A stretch of 64,000 nt of DNA from Ceratotherium simum simum (taxonomy: Eukaryota > Chordata > Mammalia > Perissodactyla > Rhinocerotidae), in assembly GCF_000283155.1 (NCBI RefSeq), contig NW_004454193.1, forward strand, positions 5,576,297 to 5,640,296. The letters run 5' to 3'. The position numbers were made by a program, and so were the translations under genes. The number at the start of each line of letters is the position of its first letter. Positions within the stretch are counted from its first letter, which is position 1. This document shows, one piece after another, positions 54,285 to 64,000 of the stretch. The notes beneath the pieces are model-generated. The model made no database searches. It was not told the origin of the DNA and worked only from the letters and a program-made list of their open reading frames with translations.

Positions 54285-55320
54285 TTTTTTTTTGTAAATT
54301 GATTTTTTTTATTAAGACTTTATTTTTTTAGAGCAGTTTTGTTTCACAGCAAAATTGAGGAGAAGGTACAGAGATTTCCCATCTACTTCCTGCCCCCACA
54401 CATGCATAGCCATCCCTCTGTCAACATTCCCCATCAGAGTGGTACCTTTGTTATAATTGATGAATGTACATTGACACATCATAATCACCCAAAGTCCGTA
54501 ATTTACATGAGGGTTCACTCTCAGTGTTGTGCATCCTATCGTTTGGACAAATGTATGATGATATGTATCCATCACTATAGTATCGTACAGATTAGTTTCA
54601 CTGCCCTAAAAATCTTCTGTGCTTTGCCTATTCATCCCTCCCTTCCCACCAAACCTGAACAACCATTGATCTTTTTACTGTCTCCAGAGTTTTGCTTTTC
54701 CAGAATGCTATATAGTTGAATAGTACAGTTTTCAGTTTGGTTTGTTTCCCTTGGTAATATGCATTGAAGGACCCTCCATGTCTTTTCATGTCTTGATAGC
54801 ACATTTATTTTTAGCGCTAAACAATATTCCATTGTCTGGATGTATCACAGTTTATTTATCCATTCACCTGAAGGTCATCTTGGTTGCTTCCAGGTTTTGG
54901 CAATTATGAATAAAGCTGCTATAAACACCCATGTGTAGGTTTTTGCGTGGATATCAGTTTTCAAGTCCTTTGGGTAAGTACCAAAAAGCACGATTGCTAA
55001 ATTGCATGGTAAGAGTATGTTTAGTTGGTAAGAAACCGCCAATTGTTTTCCAAAGTGGCTGTCCCATTTTGCATTCCCACCAACTATGAATGATAGTTCC
55101 TGTTGTTCCACACCCCCACCAGCATTTGGTGTTGTCAGTGTTCTGGATTTTGGCCATTCTAATAAATGTGTAGTGGTATCTCATTGTTGTTTTAATTTAT
55201 AATTCCCTGATGACATATGATGTGGAGCATCTTTTCATACATTTATTTGCTGTCTGTATGTCTTCTTTGATGAGGTGTCTGTTAAGGTCTTTGGCCCATT
55301 TTTCAATCAGGTTGTTTGTT
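54285..55320 (-). pseudogene. Old L1: ORF2 C-terminus remnant and 3' UTR
   Basis: Reverse-strand L1, about 1.04 kb, 5' truncated. Reverse translations show ORF2 C-terminal pieces: CWWGCGTTGTIIHSWWECKM and QPLWKTI (54954-55184), then GTYPKDLKTDIHAKTYTWVF and IAALFIIAKTWKQPR (54875-55111), then MEYCLALKINVLSRHEKTWR (54632-54832). These lie in different frames, so frameshifts separate them. The reverse-transcriptase catalytic part is absent. Non-functional. Confidence 0.92.
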
Positions 55321-55837
55321 TCCATAAGGTTTTTTTTTTTTTTAGTGATGTCTTAATAGTTTATAATATTGTGAAATTTTAGTTGTATATTACTGTTTGT
55401 CAGTCACCATATAAATGCATCCTTTCACCCCTTATGCCCACCCCCCAACCCCCTTGTCCGTGGTAGCCACCAAACAGTTCTCTCTGTCTGTGTGTTGGTT
55501 TATATTCCACATATGAGTGAAATCATGCGGTGTTTGTCTTTCGCTCTCTGGCTTATTTCGCTTAACATAATACCCTCCAGGTCCATACATGTTGTTGCAA
55601 ATGGGACGATTTTGTCTTTATTTATGGCTGAGTAGTATTCTATTGTATATATATACCACATCTTCTTGATCCAATCATCAGTCGAGGGACACTTAGGTTG
55701 CTTCCACTTCTTGGCTATGGTGAATAATGCTGCGATGAACATAGGGGTGCATAAGCCTCTTTGATTGTTGATTTCAGGTTCGTTGGATAGATTCCCAGCA
55801 GTGGGATGGCTAGATCATAGGGCTCCATAAGGTTTTT
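55321..55837 (-). pseudogene. Younger L1 insertion, ORF2 C-terminus, 14-bp duplication
   Basis: Reverse-strand, 5'-truncated L1 at 55335-55823, with its A-tail seen as T at the left edge. Flanked by tccataaggttttt at 55321-55334 and 55824-55837, exact 14 bp. The reverse frame at 55500-55742 reads MFIAALFTIAKKWKQPKCPS, WIKKMWYIYTIEYYSAINKD and LEGIMLSEISQRAKDKHRMI, the standard ORF2 C-terminus, open to its stop. It inserted at the edge of the older L1 at 54285-55320. Confidence 0.94.
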
Positions 55838-55839
55838 GG

Positions 55840-55920
55840 ACTTAGAATTGGCTATCTGACCTTGAGCAAGTGATTGCCCATCAGTTTCCCTATCTATATA
55901 ATGCGAGAAAGCCTAGGTCA
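55840..55920 (+). mobile_element. MIR SINE fragment
   Basis: 'ggctatctgaccttgagcaa' and 'cagtttccctatctatataa' follow the MIR core directly after the L1 duplication. Confidence 0.7.
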
Positions 55921-56734
55921 GTGTGTGTGTTTGTTTTCCTTGAAAGAGAACTCTTTTTTTTTTTTTTGCAAACAAAATTATGTCTGGAAACCTAATATCT
56001 AAACAGATTAAACGGTGCAGCTCTGAGAGTGAAGCTGGGACCCCAACACTTGAGAGCCTGCTCGTTCTTAAGAATCTCCAGGGAAACTGAAGACTGTAGC
56101 ATTGTGTGACACCCCCTGGAAGAGAAGATTTCCGAGCTTTTCTCCAGCTCCAAAGTAAAAGAGAGAATAAAGGTTTGAGACCACTAATTTGAACTTATGG
56201 CAAACAGCATGAACTCTATCTGTTGCAATTTCCATCCCACTCAAGGTGACTTAGGTAGAAGGAGGACTTGACCTGTTCTCAGAATCCAAAGAAGCTGGTG
56301 ACATCTAGCCCGACTGAAGAATCAACCACGGGAGGGGCAGAGACACGTCCGGGCCCCCAGGCCTTCCTCACTCTCTCCCTTGTCTTGGATTCTGCTTGGT
56401 GCAGCCACTCTCTCTGTTACCTTCTTCTGTGTGTGGTGGGAAATGGCCACTGCCAGATTTGAGCCTCTTATGCCATCCCCAGAGACAGTTTGCCTCTCTT
56501 TCCTGCTTCCAACTTTAAAATCCCAAGGGGCGTCTCTGATTGGTCTAGTTTGGGTCAGCTGCCCACTTCTGAACCAAGCAACTATGAGCGGTGGGGTAAA
56601 GTCACGCAGACCAATGAGTCTCCCAGGTGGTAAGGGAAGCATTTCCCAGAGAAAATGGAGGGGTGACTGAGTACACACAACAGTTAGGTGTCGATGGCCC
56701 TTGTGTGGGGCTTTGAAACACCGTGGCACACAGA
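55921..56734. other. Unassigned DNA
   Basis: TG-rich at 55921-55932 and a T run at 55953-55967; the rest is not recognised. The 139-codon reverse frame at 56322-56741 shows no domain. Confidence 0.4.
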
Positions 56735-56910
56735 CTCTCAAGGTTTGGTGTGCATAAGATTGCCCAAGGAGTTATTAAGATCTGGACTCTCAGGCCACAG
56801 TCCTGGAGGGTTTTGCTTCAGTAGGTCTGACGTAGGACCAAGGAGTCTTCGTTTGTAGCAAGCTCAGTCCATTCAGATCTCACTGATCCTCAGACTACCA
56901 CTTGAGAAAG
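56735..56910 (+). mobile_element. MER5A hAT-Charlie DNA transposon
   Basis: 'ggtttggtgtgcataagatt', 'gcttcagtaggtctgacgta' and the end 'cagactaccacttgagaaag' follow MER5A from one end to the other. Confidence 0.8.
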
Positions 56911-57549
56911 GCAGCAATGGAGGAATCTTAGCTTTTCTTGCACTGAAAAGAAGGCATTTATGCATCAGCTAACCCTTACCCTTCAGACAACCGTCAGAAA
57001 TGAGGGTGAGCTAGAGCCAGCGTCCAGAGAGCCAAATCAGGTACGTGTAGCTCTTGTGTCACCACACATCTACCTCGTTAAAAAACAACAACAACAAAAA
57101 TGGCTGCCAGGCTCCTTGCAAGGTGCAAATTTCTGGAAGCTCCAGGAGATCCTGATAAAGAAGTTGGTGACATCCTGTGAGAACAGGGAGGAGGGCTTGG
57201 GAGCAATGGAGCCCTCAGTGTCCACACGTGGATTTGAAAAGGGACACCCTGAAACAGCTCCGTGAACCAAGGGCACTGGCCCAAGTGTTTGGGACCAAGG
57301 AGTCAACGGGTGGACTGTCTTTAGAAACAGAGGGTAAGCCACCTAATGTGTGTCCAGTAGTCAGGGTGCAAAGATGAGATCTTCAGTGAAGAACGTTGAC
57401 AGGGCTTGGGGATGGCAGGCAAACAGGGCTGATAGAGCATTAATTCACAGGAATGGCTAGTGATGGATTCGTGTATTTTGCGGGGACTCAGAGACTTTAT
57501 ACATAGATCTTTACTGCTCAGCACTGGAGCTTTTGAAGTCAATTTGCAT
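56911..57549. other. Unassigned DNA
   Basis: Short CAA run at 57083-57097; otherwise nothing recognised. Confidence 0.4.
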
Positions 57550-58140
57550 TCACATCAGGGTCTAGTCAGGCAAATAGAACCTATGTCAGGTAGTTCAGTC
57601 AGGGGAATTTATCACAGTGAACCCAAGGTGTTGGAGGAGCCGAAAGAGCAAATAGGAGAAGGGGGGAAGCCGAGAGATTACACCAGCAGGGACCTGCTCT
57701 ACTGTTAGAGCAGGAGGTAATGTTCCAACCCAGGAGCTGGGGCATCCAGAGGGAGCTGGGACCAGGTAGGATGTGCTACCCGGAAGGAACCAGAACCTCA
57801 GTGGGAGCTGCTCAGCTGGAGTTGGGACCATGGAAGGAGAATTGCCCTAGGGGAGTTTGAGCCAAGTTGGAGATGTAACCACTGCCCAGAGAGATGACCT
57901 GAGGCAGGGTGGAAGGGAGAGATGCTCTGGCTTCTCTCTTCCTCCTGATCTCCACCTCCAGTGCCTCCCATTGGCCAAATATTACTGGAAACCGCCTGAC
58001 AGCCTGGCATAGGTCAGTCCCTGCCATACAGCACAGAGCAGGGCAAGGATGGGGAATGGGTGTGAGGGTACACAGGCAATTGACCCACACATTGGGTCCT
58101 CACCAAATCTCACACAACTTTCTACCTTGGCATGAGGTAG
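57550..58140. repeat. Probable dispersed repeat, class unresolved
   Basis: Text such as 'cagggtctagtcaggcaaat' followed by 'ggggaatttatcacagtgaa' and repeated GAGCTG/GGGACC words (57735-57830) resembles known dispersed repeats, but I cannot assign it. Frames of 70-92 codons here are chance. Confidence 0.35.
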
Positions 58141-58459
58141 GATGCTAAGATAGGATGCTGAGACTCTATTTGTTATATATTTAAATATATTCAGACTACT
58201 TGTGACTCACTTTGGTCAACTGTTGTTATAAACCTCTCTACCATCTGTGCTTCCGTTTGCTTGATTCACCCACTAAAGAAAGATTATTTCCTTCATCTTG
58301 GAGGATTTTGCAGCTTCTTCATCTGAAACATGAATTTGTATTATAAAAAACTCTAGCTGTATAGAGGAGAAGAGACTGGCTAATGTGCGTTAGGCAGAGG
58401 CTGACCTGGCCAGGAGTTTGTCTTTTTTATGCCTTTCTCAGATGAAAGAATATTAAAAA
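58141..58459. other. Unassigned AT-rich DNA
   Basis: Nothing recognised. Confidence 0.4.
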
Positions 58460-58785
58460 AAAAAAAAAATCCCAATATCCTTTCTCTGGTCCTCCATTTA
58501 AAATTTCAACCTCCCACCACTCAGATACTCCCTCTGTCCTGCTATATGATTTTTTCTTTAAGACTTATCATTATTTTACTTACCATACATTTTACTTATC
58601 TTATATACTGTTTATATTTTATTGTATCTTATTTATTGTCTGTCTTCTCAACTAGAGTCTGAGCTTCATGGGGGCAGGATTCTCTGATTTTTTTTTATTT
58701 CTCTGTCCCCAATACTTAGATAAATATCTGTACACGCCAGGCACTCACACAAATAATTGTTGAATGAGTGAATGGATGGGACTCT
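58460..58785 (+). mobile_element. L2 LINE 3' end
   Basis: 'agagtctgagcttcatgggg', 'gcaggattctctgatttttt', 'aataattgttgaatgagtga'. Good L2 tail in sense orientation. Confidence 0.82.
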
Positions 58786-59774
58786 GGTCCATTGGGTCCT
58801 AGTGAAGGATCACCGTAGTCAACAGCTTCTCGTTAACAAACACCGTGTTCCAGGCCAACATCTATGTTCAAAGACGAAGCTGATTGGCCGTGAATGTGAC
58901 AGGTGGCCTGACAAGGCAACTTGATCCCGTTCCTAGAAGGTCATTTTGCCTAATCCTCAGCTCCTTTAGATGGGATATAGACCTTCCTGGTTGTGCCATG
59001 ATATTATTCTCCACACTTACCCTGCTTGGGTACAAGTAAAGCCTGACTCCTGAACGTAAAATTCTTCAATGGAGGGAGGCTGCGCAGTGGTACCCATTCT
59101 CTTCTGAAAGCTCACACATCTTTTTTCAGTAGATTAACTTTTTATCTCTTAATGGTGTTAAGGAAAGGTCAAAGCATCTAACAGATGGGATGTGGAAAGC
59201 TTCTGGTGAAGGAGATCAATGTTCCAACATCAATCTAACCCAGAAAGTTCTTAATGGTCATGGGTGCAGTTCATGGAACACTGTGACTAAAATCATAGCT
59301 TAGCATGGTAGCAAAAATAAAACTTGTGTAAAGCAGGGTGTTGTATCTGCTTTGAACAAGGCCTGTGGCCTTCCTCCTGAGAGCTAGGGGCAACGTGGGT
59401 AGTCTACGGGATGAAGTTGATAAGGTCCAATGGCTCCCACTGGGAAGAGAAGAGCTCCCAGGCCTTGTTAGCAGTTGAGCAGCGCTGTTTGTTGTAACTA
59501 CCCTGGTGCCCATAACTTGAGGACAAATGAGCAAATAAGAGCAATTGGATCTTCAAACAGTGACTCTTGAGGGTCTTACAGCAGTTGGGACTGGGGAGAG
59601 GGTGGGTGGTTAGACACTCAGGAACTCCTGCTTAGGGAAGGAGCTAAAGTCACAGGCAGGGGCTTCCCACCTAAGGCTGCTGCCACCCACGGAGACAACC
59701 CACCCTCTCCATGCAGGGGAGGGGAGGCACGAGGGAGACTGGCTGCCCAGAGGGGCGAGGGTGAGAACATTGTG
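58786..59774. other. Unassigned DNA
   Basis: About 1 kb without clear repeat or exon. Confidence 0.4.
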
Positions 59775-59960
59775 CTGCCATTTATGTATCTGATTATTTG
59801 CTTAATGCCTGTCTTCCCAACCGGACTATAAGTTCCATGAGGGCGGGGACTATGTCTAGTATAGAACCAGATATGTGGAAAGAGCTCAATAAATGAAATT
59901 GAATGAATAAATTGAATGCTTGAATGAATAAATGTTTGAACAAGTAAGTGAATAAAGATT
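59775..59960 (+). mobile_element. L2 LINE 3' end
   Basis: 'ccggactataagttccatga', 'gggcggggactatgtctagt', 'gagctcaataaatgaaattg', then a GAATGAATAAA tail. Confidence 0.82.
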
Positions 59961-60719
59961 CCAATGCCAGAACTTTATTTCCCTGGTCCCTTTTAGCCTT
60001 CATCTAAGATGGAGCATTTAATGGCACTGATGAGCCTTGCCCATGGCCAGAGGTCAGCCCCAGCCTGGTCTCCCCACAGTTCCATCCGAGTCCTGTGTTT
60101 TCATGCTTTGTGCCTTCCAGACAACTAATCCGTATGCTCCTTGTGGGCCTTCTAATACCTCCTCCATGCCAAGTTGGCAGAGTATGGGGACCTGGGGGAG
60201 ATGTTGGCCAAGGGAGGCCAGGACCAGTGGAAATGTGATCTCCCACCCCCAGTACTGGGTCCCCAGCACACTGGGGCCCACTGACACCATGGTGCGGCCA
60301 GAGCTGCCAATCCTCCTGCGAAGTGGTGAAATGATCTCTCTCCCAGAAACAGGATGGGCAGCTCCTGGGTCCTAAAATGGACCAGAGTGGGGCCCAAGGC
60401 AGAGGCTTGGGATCCACTTTGAGGGTAAGAATGAGGCTTATTTACAGAACTTGAGAAATAGAGGCTCAGAAAATGACTGAAGATGAGATATTAGAGATGA
60501 AACAGATGGATGCACAAGGCTCCATCAGTAGAAAATGTAGGGCAGCTGCCAGATGCTCACTCCACAACCGAGTGGCTTCTCGGAGAGAGCTGGTCCCCAG
60601 CCAGCCCAGTGATTCCCTCAGAGCAGCAGAGGGCATGGAGGGAGACAGGCCCCCCAAGACTACAGACCTCCCTCTCCCAACCACACTGAGAGTGCCTCTA
60701 AAAATGGGGCCATGAGGAA
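59961..60719. other. Unassigned DNA
   Basis: Two long opposing frames (137 codons reverse at 60004-60417, 112 forward at 60037-60375) overlap; neither has a recognisable domain. 60430-60480 may be a MIR remnant. Confidence 0.35.
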
Positions 60720-60795
60720 TTTTACGTACCCAGCCTGGGACTGATACAGAGTAGGTTCTATGTAAATGTTGAATGAATGAATGAATCTCACAGGT
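60720..60795 (+). mobile_element. L2/MIR-type terminal fragment
   Basis: 'gatacagagtaggttctatg' and 'tgttgaatgaatgaatgaat' resemble an L2 terminus. Confidence 0.55.
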
Positions 60796-60969
60796 GTTTT
60801 CCCCCTCTTCCAGGATCTAAGATAGAAGTACTCATATCAGCACCTGCCTATCAATGTTGGCTTCTATAGGGTTAACATTTTTCACAGTAGGGTTTGGTCA
60901 ACCACGCCTCTCTCATCTCGATCCCTTCGCTGTGCAGGTGAGCAAGGGGTCTGTGAGCTGGCTGCTTCT

Positions 60970-61140
60970 GGGAAGCTGAAGCCCTCTGCTTGACTCCACC
61001 CTTCCTGACTGTGTGACAGTGGTCAAGTGATTTAACTTCTCTGAGTCTCAGTTTTCTCATCTGTAAAATGGGATAATATTAATACTCACCTTGTGAGATT
61101 GTTGTGAGCATTCGATGGACCATTTTAGGTAAAGTATTAC
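60970..61140 (+). mobile_element. MIR SINE
   Basis: Well preserved sense MIR: 'tgtgtgacagtggtcaagtg', 'gagtctcagttttctcatct', 'gtaaaatgggataatattaa', 'cttgtgagattgttgtgagc'. Confidence 0.9.
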
Positions 61141-62459
61141 TGTCACCATCATCAGTGTCATCCCCTAAGGGTACAGAGACAGGGCAGATGATCAGATGAA
61201 ACTGACGGGATGCTGAGAGAAGAGCGAGGGTGAAGACGTGTAGAGATGTGGGGTTTGGGATTTCATTTTTGTACCCAGGACACAGAAAAACTCGTAAAAT
61301 CAAACTTTCTACTCTGTGCAAATAGACATGCCACATTCCTTCCCCAGAGGTACCTCTTGGGCTCCTGGGAAGTCACTGGTGACACAGTGAGGCCAGGGTA
61401 GGAGCAGAATTCTCCAGGACCACGCCCCTGCTCCCAGCCCTCTCCCCTGGGAGGGAAGAACATTGCCCAGGCTGCAGTTTTGATCCTTGGAGGACCCAGA
61501 GTGAGACTTACTAGTCTTGTCTTGTCTCCCATTAGCGTATCTACAGTCCTGCTTATTGTCTCAGAAAGCAGCTGCCTTCTGGAACAATAGCGTAGAGTTA
61601 CTGCTTTTCTCTCCTTACCCGAGCTGAGAGCATTTCCTCAAGTCTTTGGTTACTTACCTCTTAAAAAAGGAATGTCCTCTCCCCGCTGAAGAGTGCATTT
61701 GCTTTGCAAGCATCCAGCTCCTGTTGGCTGCTTTCTCAAAACAGCATCAGCCCTTCACCCAGAAGAAGCAAACTGTCTATACTCACATATTTATGCAATG
61801 AGCCCCATGAGGCTGGCTGTGGGTGCTTCAAAAGTGCTTTCCAGAGAACATTCTTTGTGTGATGTCTAGGAAACGTTGTTCTGAGAGATGGTGGCATCTT
61901 CCTGGGAGAGGTCCTGGATAGGAAGTGCTGGCCTCTGTGACACAAGCTTTCTCCCCCTCGCCGTAATCTCAGGGATTCTTGGCCTGTGAATGGTTCAGAT
62001 TCTTCTGATTTGATTTCTTCTACCCTGCAGGGGACAGCATTGGGCAAAGAACTGTGGAATTCATGTGATAAAAGAAGAAACATTTGCTTCCAATTATCCA
62101 AATTATTGTTTGCTAATTGAAGTACAAAAGTGGTATTTTTTTCTCCTTTGCTTGGTATAAGCATCCCTTCCCTTAAATCTCTTTGATTGAGCAAAAATGC
62201 TTTTGGAGTGTTTACTTTAATCCATACACCATTTTCCTGATTAGTAGTTGTTCAGTAATGTCTTTGCTCACTGAGGCAATATTTAACCAGGGAGCAGTTC
62301 GTCATCAAAGCTGCAGAGACTGATATATGTTATAAAGGCACCATTGCGAATCTATCACACTGGCTGGATTTTTTTTTTTAACATAGATTTGGGTTTGGGG
62401 GACAAAAATGTATCTATCGCTATACTATTCTCATATACGCTTTCTCATGGAGATGTGTA
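61141..62459. other. Unassigned DNA
   Basis: 1.3 kb without recognised repeat. The 152-codon reverse frame at 61736-62194 has no recognisable domain and no splice or promoter support. Confidence 0.4.
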
Positions 62460-62700
62460 TTGTCTTAGGTCGGGTTTTCTGGAAATAGACTCTGAGATGG
62501 AGATTTGCATGCAGGGCATGCTCCTGGAAACAACACGTATGTGGAGTAAGGAAAGTGGGAGGTGTTGGGCAGTGTTGCCACCGCAGAGTCTGCATTTGAT
62601 GCCATGGGGAGCATCATTGCTGAGTTGATCCTTCAGAGATGTCCCAAACTGAGACATAGAGGCGAGGCTTTTGTGCCCCGACACTGCCCAGTCTTTGGAT
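62460..62700. repeat. Probable dispersed repeat, class unresolved
   Basis: 'cgggttttctggaaatagac' and 'ctctgagatggagatttgca' look like a known dispersed repeat, but the family cannot be named from reading alone. Confidence 0.35.
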
Positions 62701-62959
62701 ATGAGCTGCCAGAGAGGGGGTTGGAAACTGCCTAATCCCCAGAGACGGAAGCAGCTGTGAGCAGTTAGCAGCCATCACTCCGGGGTAGGATGGGGCATGA
62801 GCGCCTCAGTGCTGACAGGGCATCCAGCAGTACACCATAGCATGCACTACACCCACAGACACACAAACATGCTTTACATGCAAAAATATAGATTGACCAC
62901 GTTGTTTTTGAAGACACATCTGAAAAGCCAAGGGAAACCTTTTTCAGCTACAGCTGCTC
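62701..62959. other. Unassigned DNA
   Basis: Nothing recognised. Confidence 0.4.
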
Positions 62960-64000
62960 AGCTGTTGTGGTCCTCAAACTCCTTCTAGAATGGAACTCTG
63001 CAAAGTCTATGATAGCTTTGTTTATTCTGGGCAGATGCAAAGAAGTTATCTCTGAACTTCTGCCAGCGATCAAAGGAACCGATGACGTAGATCAGTTCCA
63101 CGGGCCATCTCCTTCCTACCCATCATCTATCATTCCAGCCCTCCACCTCTGTTCTGAGTGATGGTTGCGCCCCAAACACATAAAATTAATCACCACTCGA
63201 GGCCAGCCAGGTGTCTTGCCTCCGGAAATTATCTCACTGCAGCAAAAGAACAGCTCGGATCTGATAATGTCTCATAATTTCATATAAAGAGCACTGTGGA
63301 GTCATATGGGAGTCCCTGACAGGTTTGCAAAGTTCTGAGAAGCAAAGAGCCGGCTCTGGCTTCATGCAAAGATCAGGCGGCAGCTGTTAGAGGTAACGGC
63401 CCTGTTGCAGGTAAGGAAGGCACACCTCGACTTAAAGCAATGTTAATTAAATCACCAGCTTCCAACCAAGGAGAAGGCTTGTAGGGCAGAATCAGGTGCC
63501 CACACAGAATAGCTCTGTTCCTTCTAGAAACTTTATGATGACTTTGCAGAAGTCAGGCACAGGCTGGGGAGTAGCCCTCTGACTACACGCTTAGCAGCAG
63601 ATTATTACATGATCCGATGAAGCTCTGATTTTGAAATTCCATATGACAAGCCCCGCTTAACTTAACAGTGGCTGAGAGCAGCCGTGTCTGGTACCCTGTA
63701 TGTGTATTTTATTTTAACTATGCGGCCCTCTGGCAACGTCCTGTACGTTTCAATCAATCAGAAACCCCATTTGCCAGCTCCATGCGGAGTTTAGTGCTTC
63801 TGAGGATTTGGCAGAGAGAAAACAATCACAGAGATAGATATAAAAATGATTGTCTTAATCTAATCACATGGCATTTCCAATATCTAAATCCTGGAAGGAA
63901 GCACATTCTTGCAATACACAGAATGCCAGGTCCACAAACACCAGGCAGGTTTTTACTAGCGAGCTTGGCCTCCGTTTTAGATTAGCGGCAAATCCTTATA
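62960..64000. promoter_or_regulatory. Repeat-poor block L, runs off the window
   Basis: 1 kb without recognised repeats, containing the palindrome TTAATTAA at 63443-63450 and clean AT-rich text such as 'tgataatgtctcataatttc' near 63262. Candidate conserved non-coding DNA by inference. The 105-codon frame at 63668-63985 has no recognisable domain. Confidence 0.33.

Noticed and set aside
61736..62194. 152-codon reverse frame
   Set aside because: No recognisable product, and no splice or promoter support.
1..64000. A new defence, mobile or biosynthetic system
   Set aside because: Nothing in the window resembles a gene cluster. All structured features are explained by known vertebrate repeats, microsatellites or candidate regulatory DNA.

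Overview
This is a 64 kb piece of nuclear DNA from a placental mammal, almost certainly a perissodactyl (horse, rhinoceros or tapir group). Four copies of the tRNA-derived SINE typical of that order (ERE, equine repetitive element) are present, all four flanked by target-site duplications that can be read directly. They sit among old mammal-wide repeats (MIR, L2, MER5A and MER20 DNA transposons, HAL1, MaLR/ERVL LTRs) and L1 pieces. The species cannot be decided from this window alone.

I find no protein-coding exon, rRNA, tRNA, CRISPR array or any bacterial-type feature. The open frames, up to about 159 codons, are chance frames across repeats or unique DNA. The only coding signal is decayed: reverse-strand remnants of the L1 ORF2 C-terminus at 25.0-25.7, 54.3-55.3 and 55.3-55.8 kb.

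Layout. 0-5 kb: CCA/CAT-rich satellite, MIR, an L2 split by an ERE, and an L1 split by a MaLR LTR. 6.0-7.3 kb: repeat-poor block. 8.1-9.1 kb: a MIR that hosts both a solo class I retroviral LTR and an ERE. 10-16.6 kb: MIR, L1 and ERE copies around a repeat-poor AT-rich block at 12.2-13.4 kb. 17-19 kb: mostly unique, with two strong hairpins. 19.7-21.8 kb: HAL1. 22-28 kb: LTR, MIR, hAT, L1 and microsatellites. 28.6-36.5 kb: the longest repeat-poor tract, with only CA repeats and two or three MIRs. 37-45 kb: LINE-rich. 45.9-47.3 kb: repeat-poor block. 47.4-62.7 kb: dense old repeats, including an L1 inserted beside an older L1. 63-64 kb: repeat-poor block running off the window.

The pattern (long gene-free DNA alternating between repeat-rich segments and repeat-poor segments carrying homeodomain- and POU-type sites) fits a large intron or a gene desert with long-range enhancers. 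That is inference: conservation cannot be measured here and no neighbouring gene is visible. I did not find a new biological system. The strongest observations are the nested MIR/LTR/ERE locus with its preserved LTR promoter and R-region stem-loop, the repeat-poor candidate enhancer blocks, and two near-perfect hairpins at 18.1-18.7 kb. Repeat family names are from memory of consensus sequences; edges are approximate unless a target-site duplication is given.
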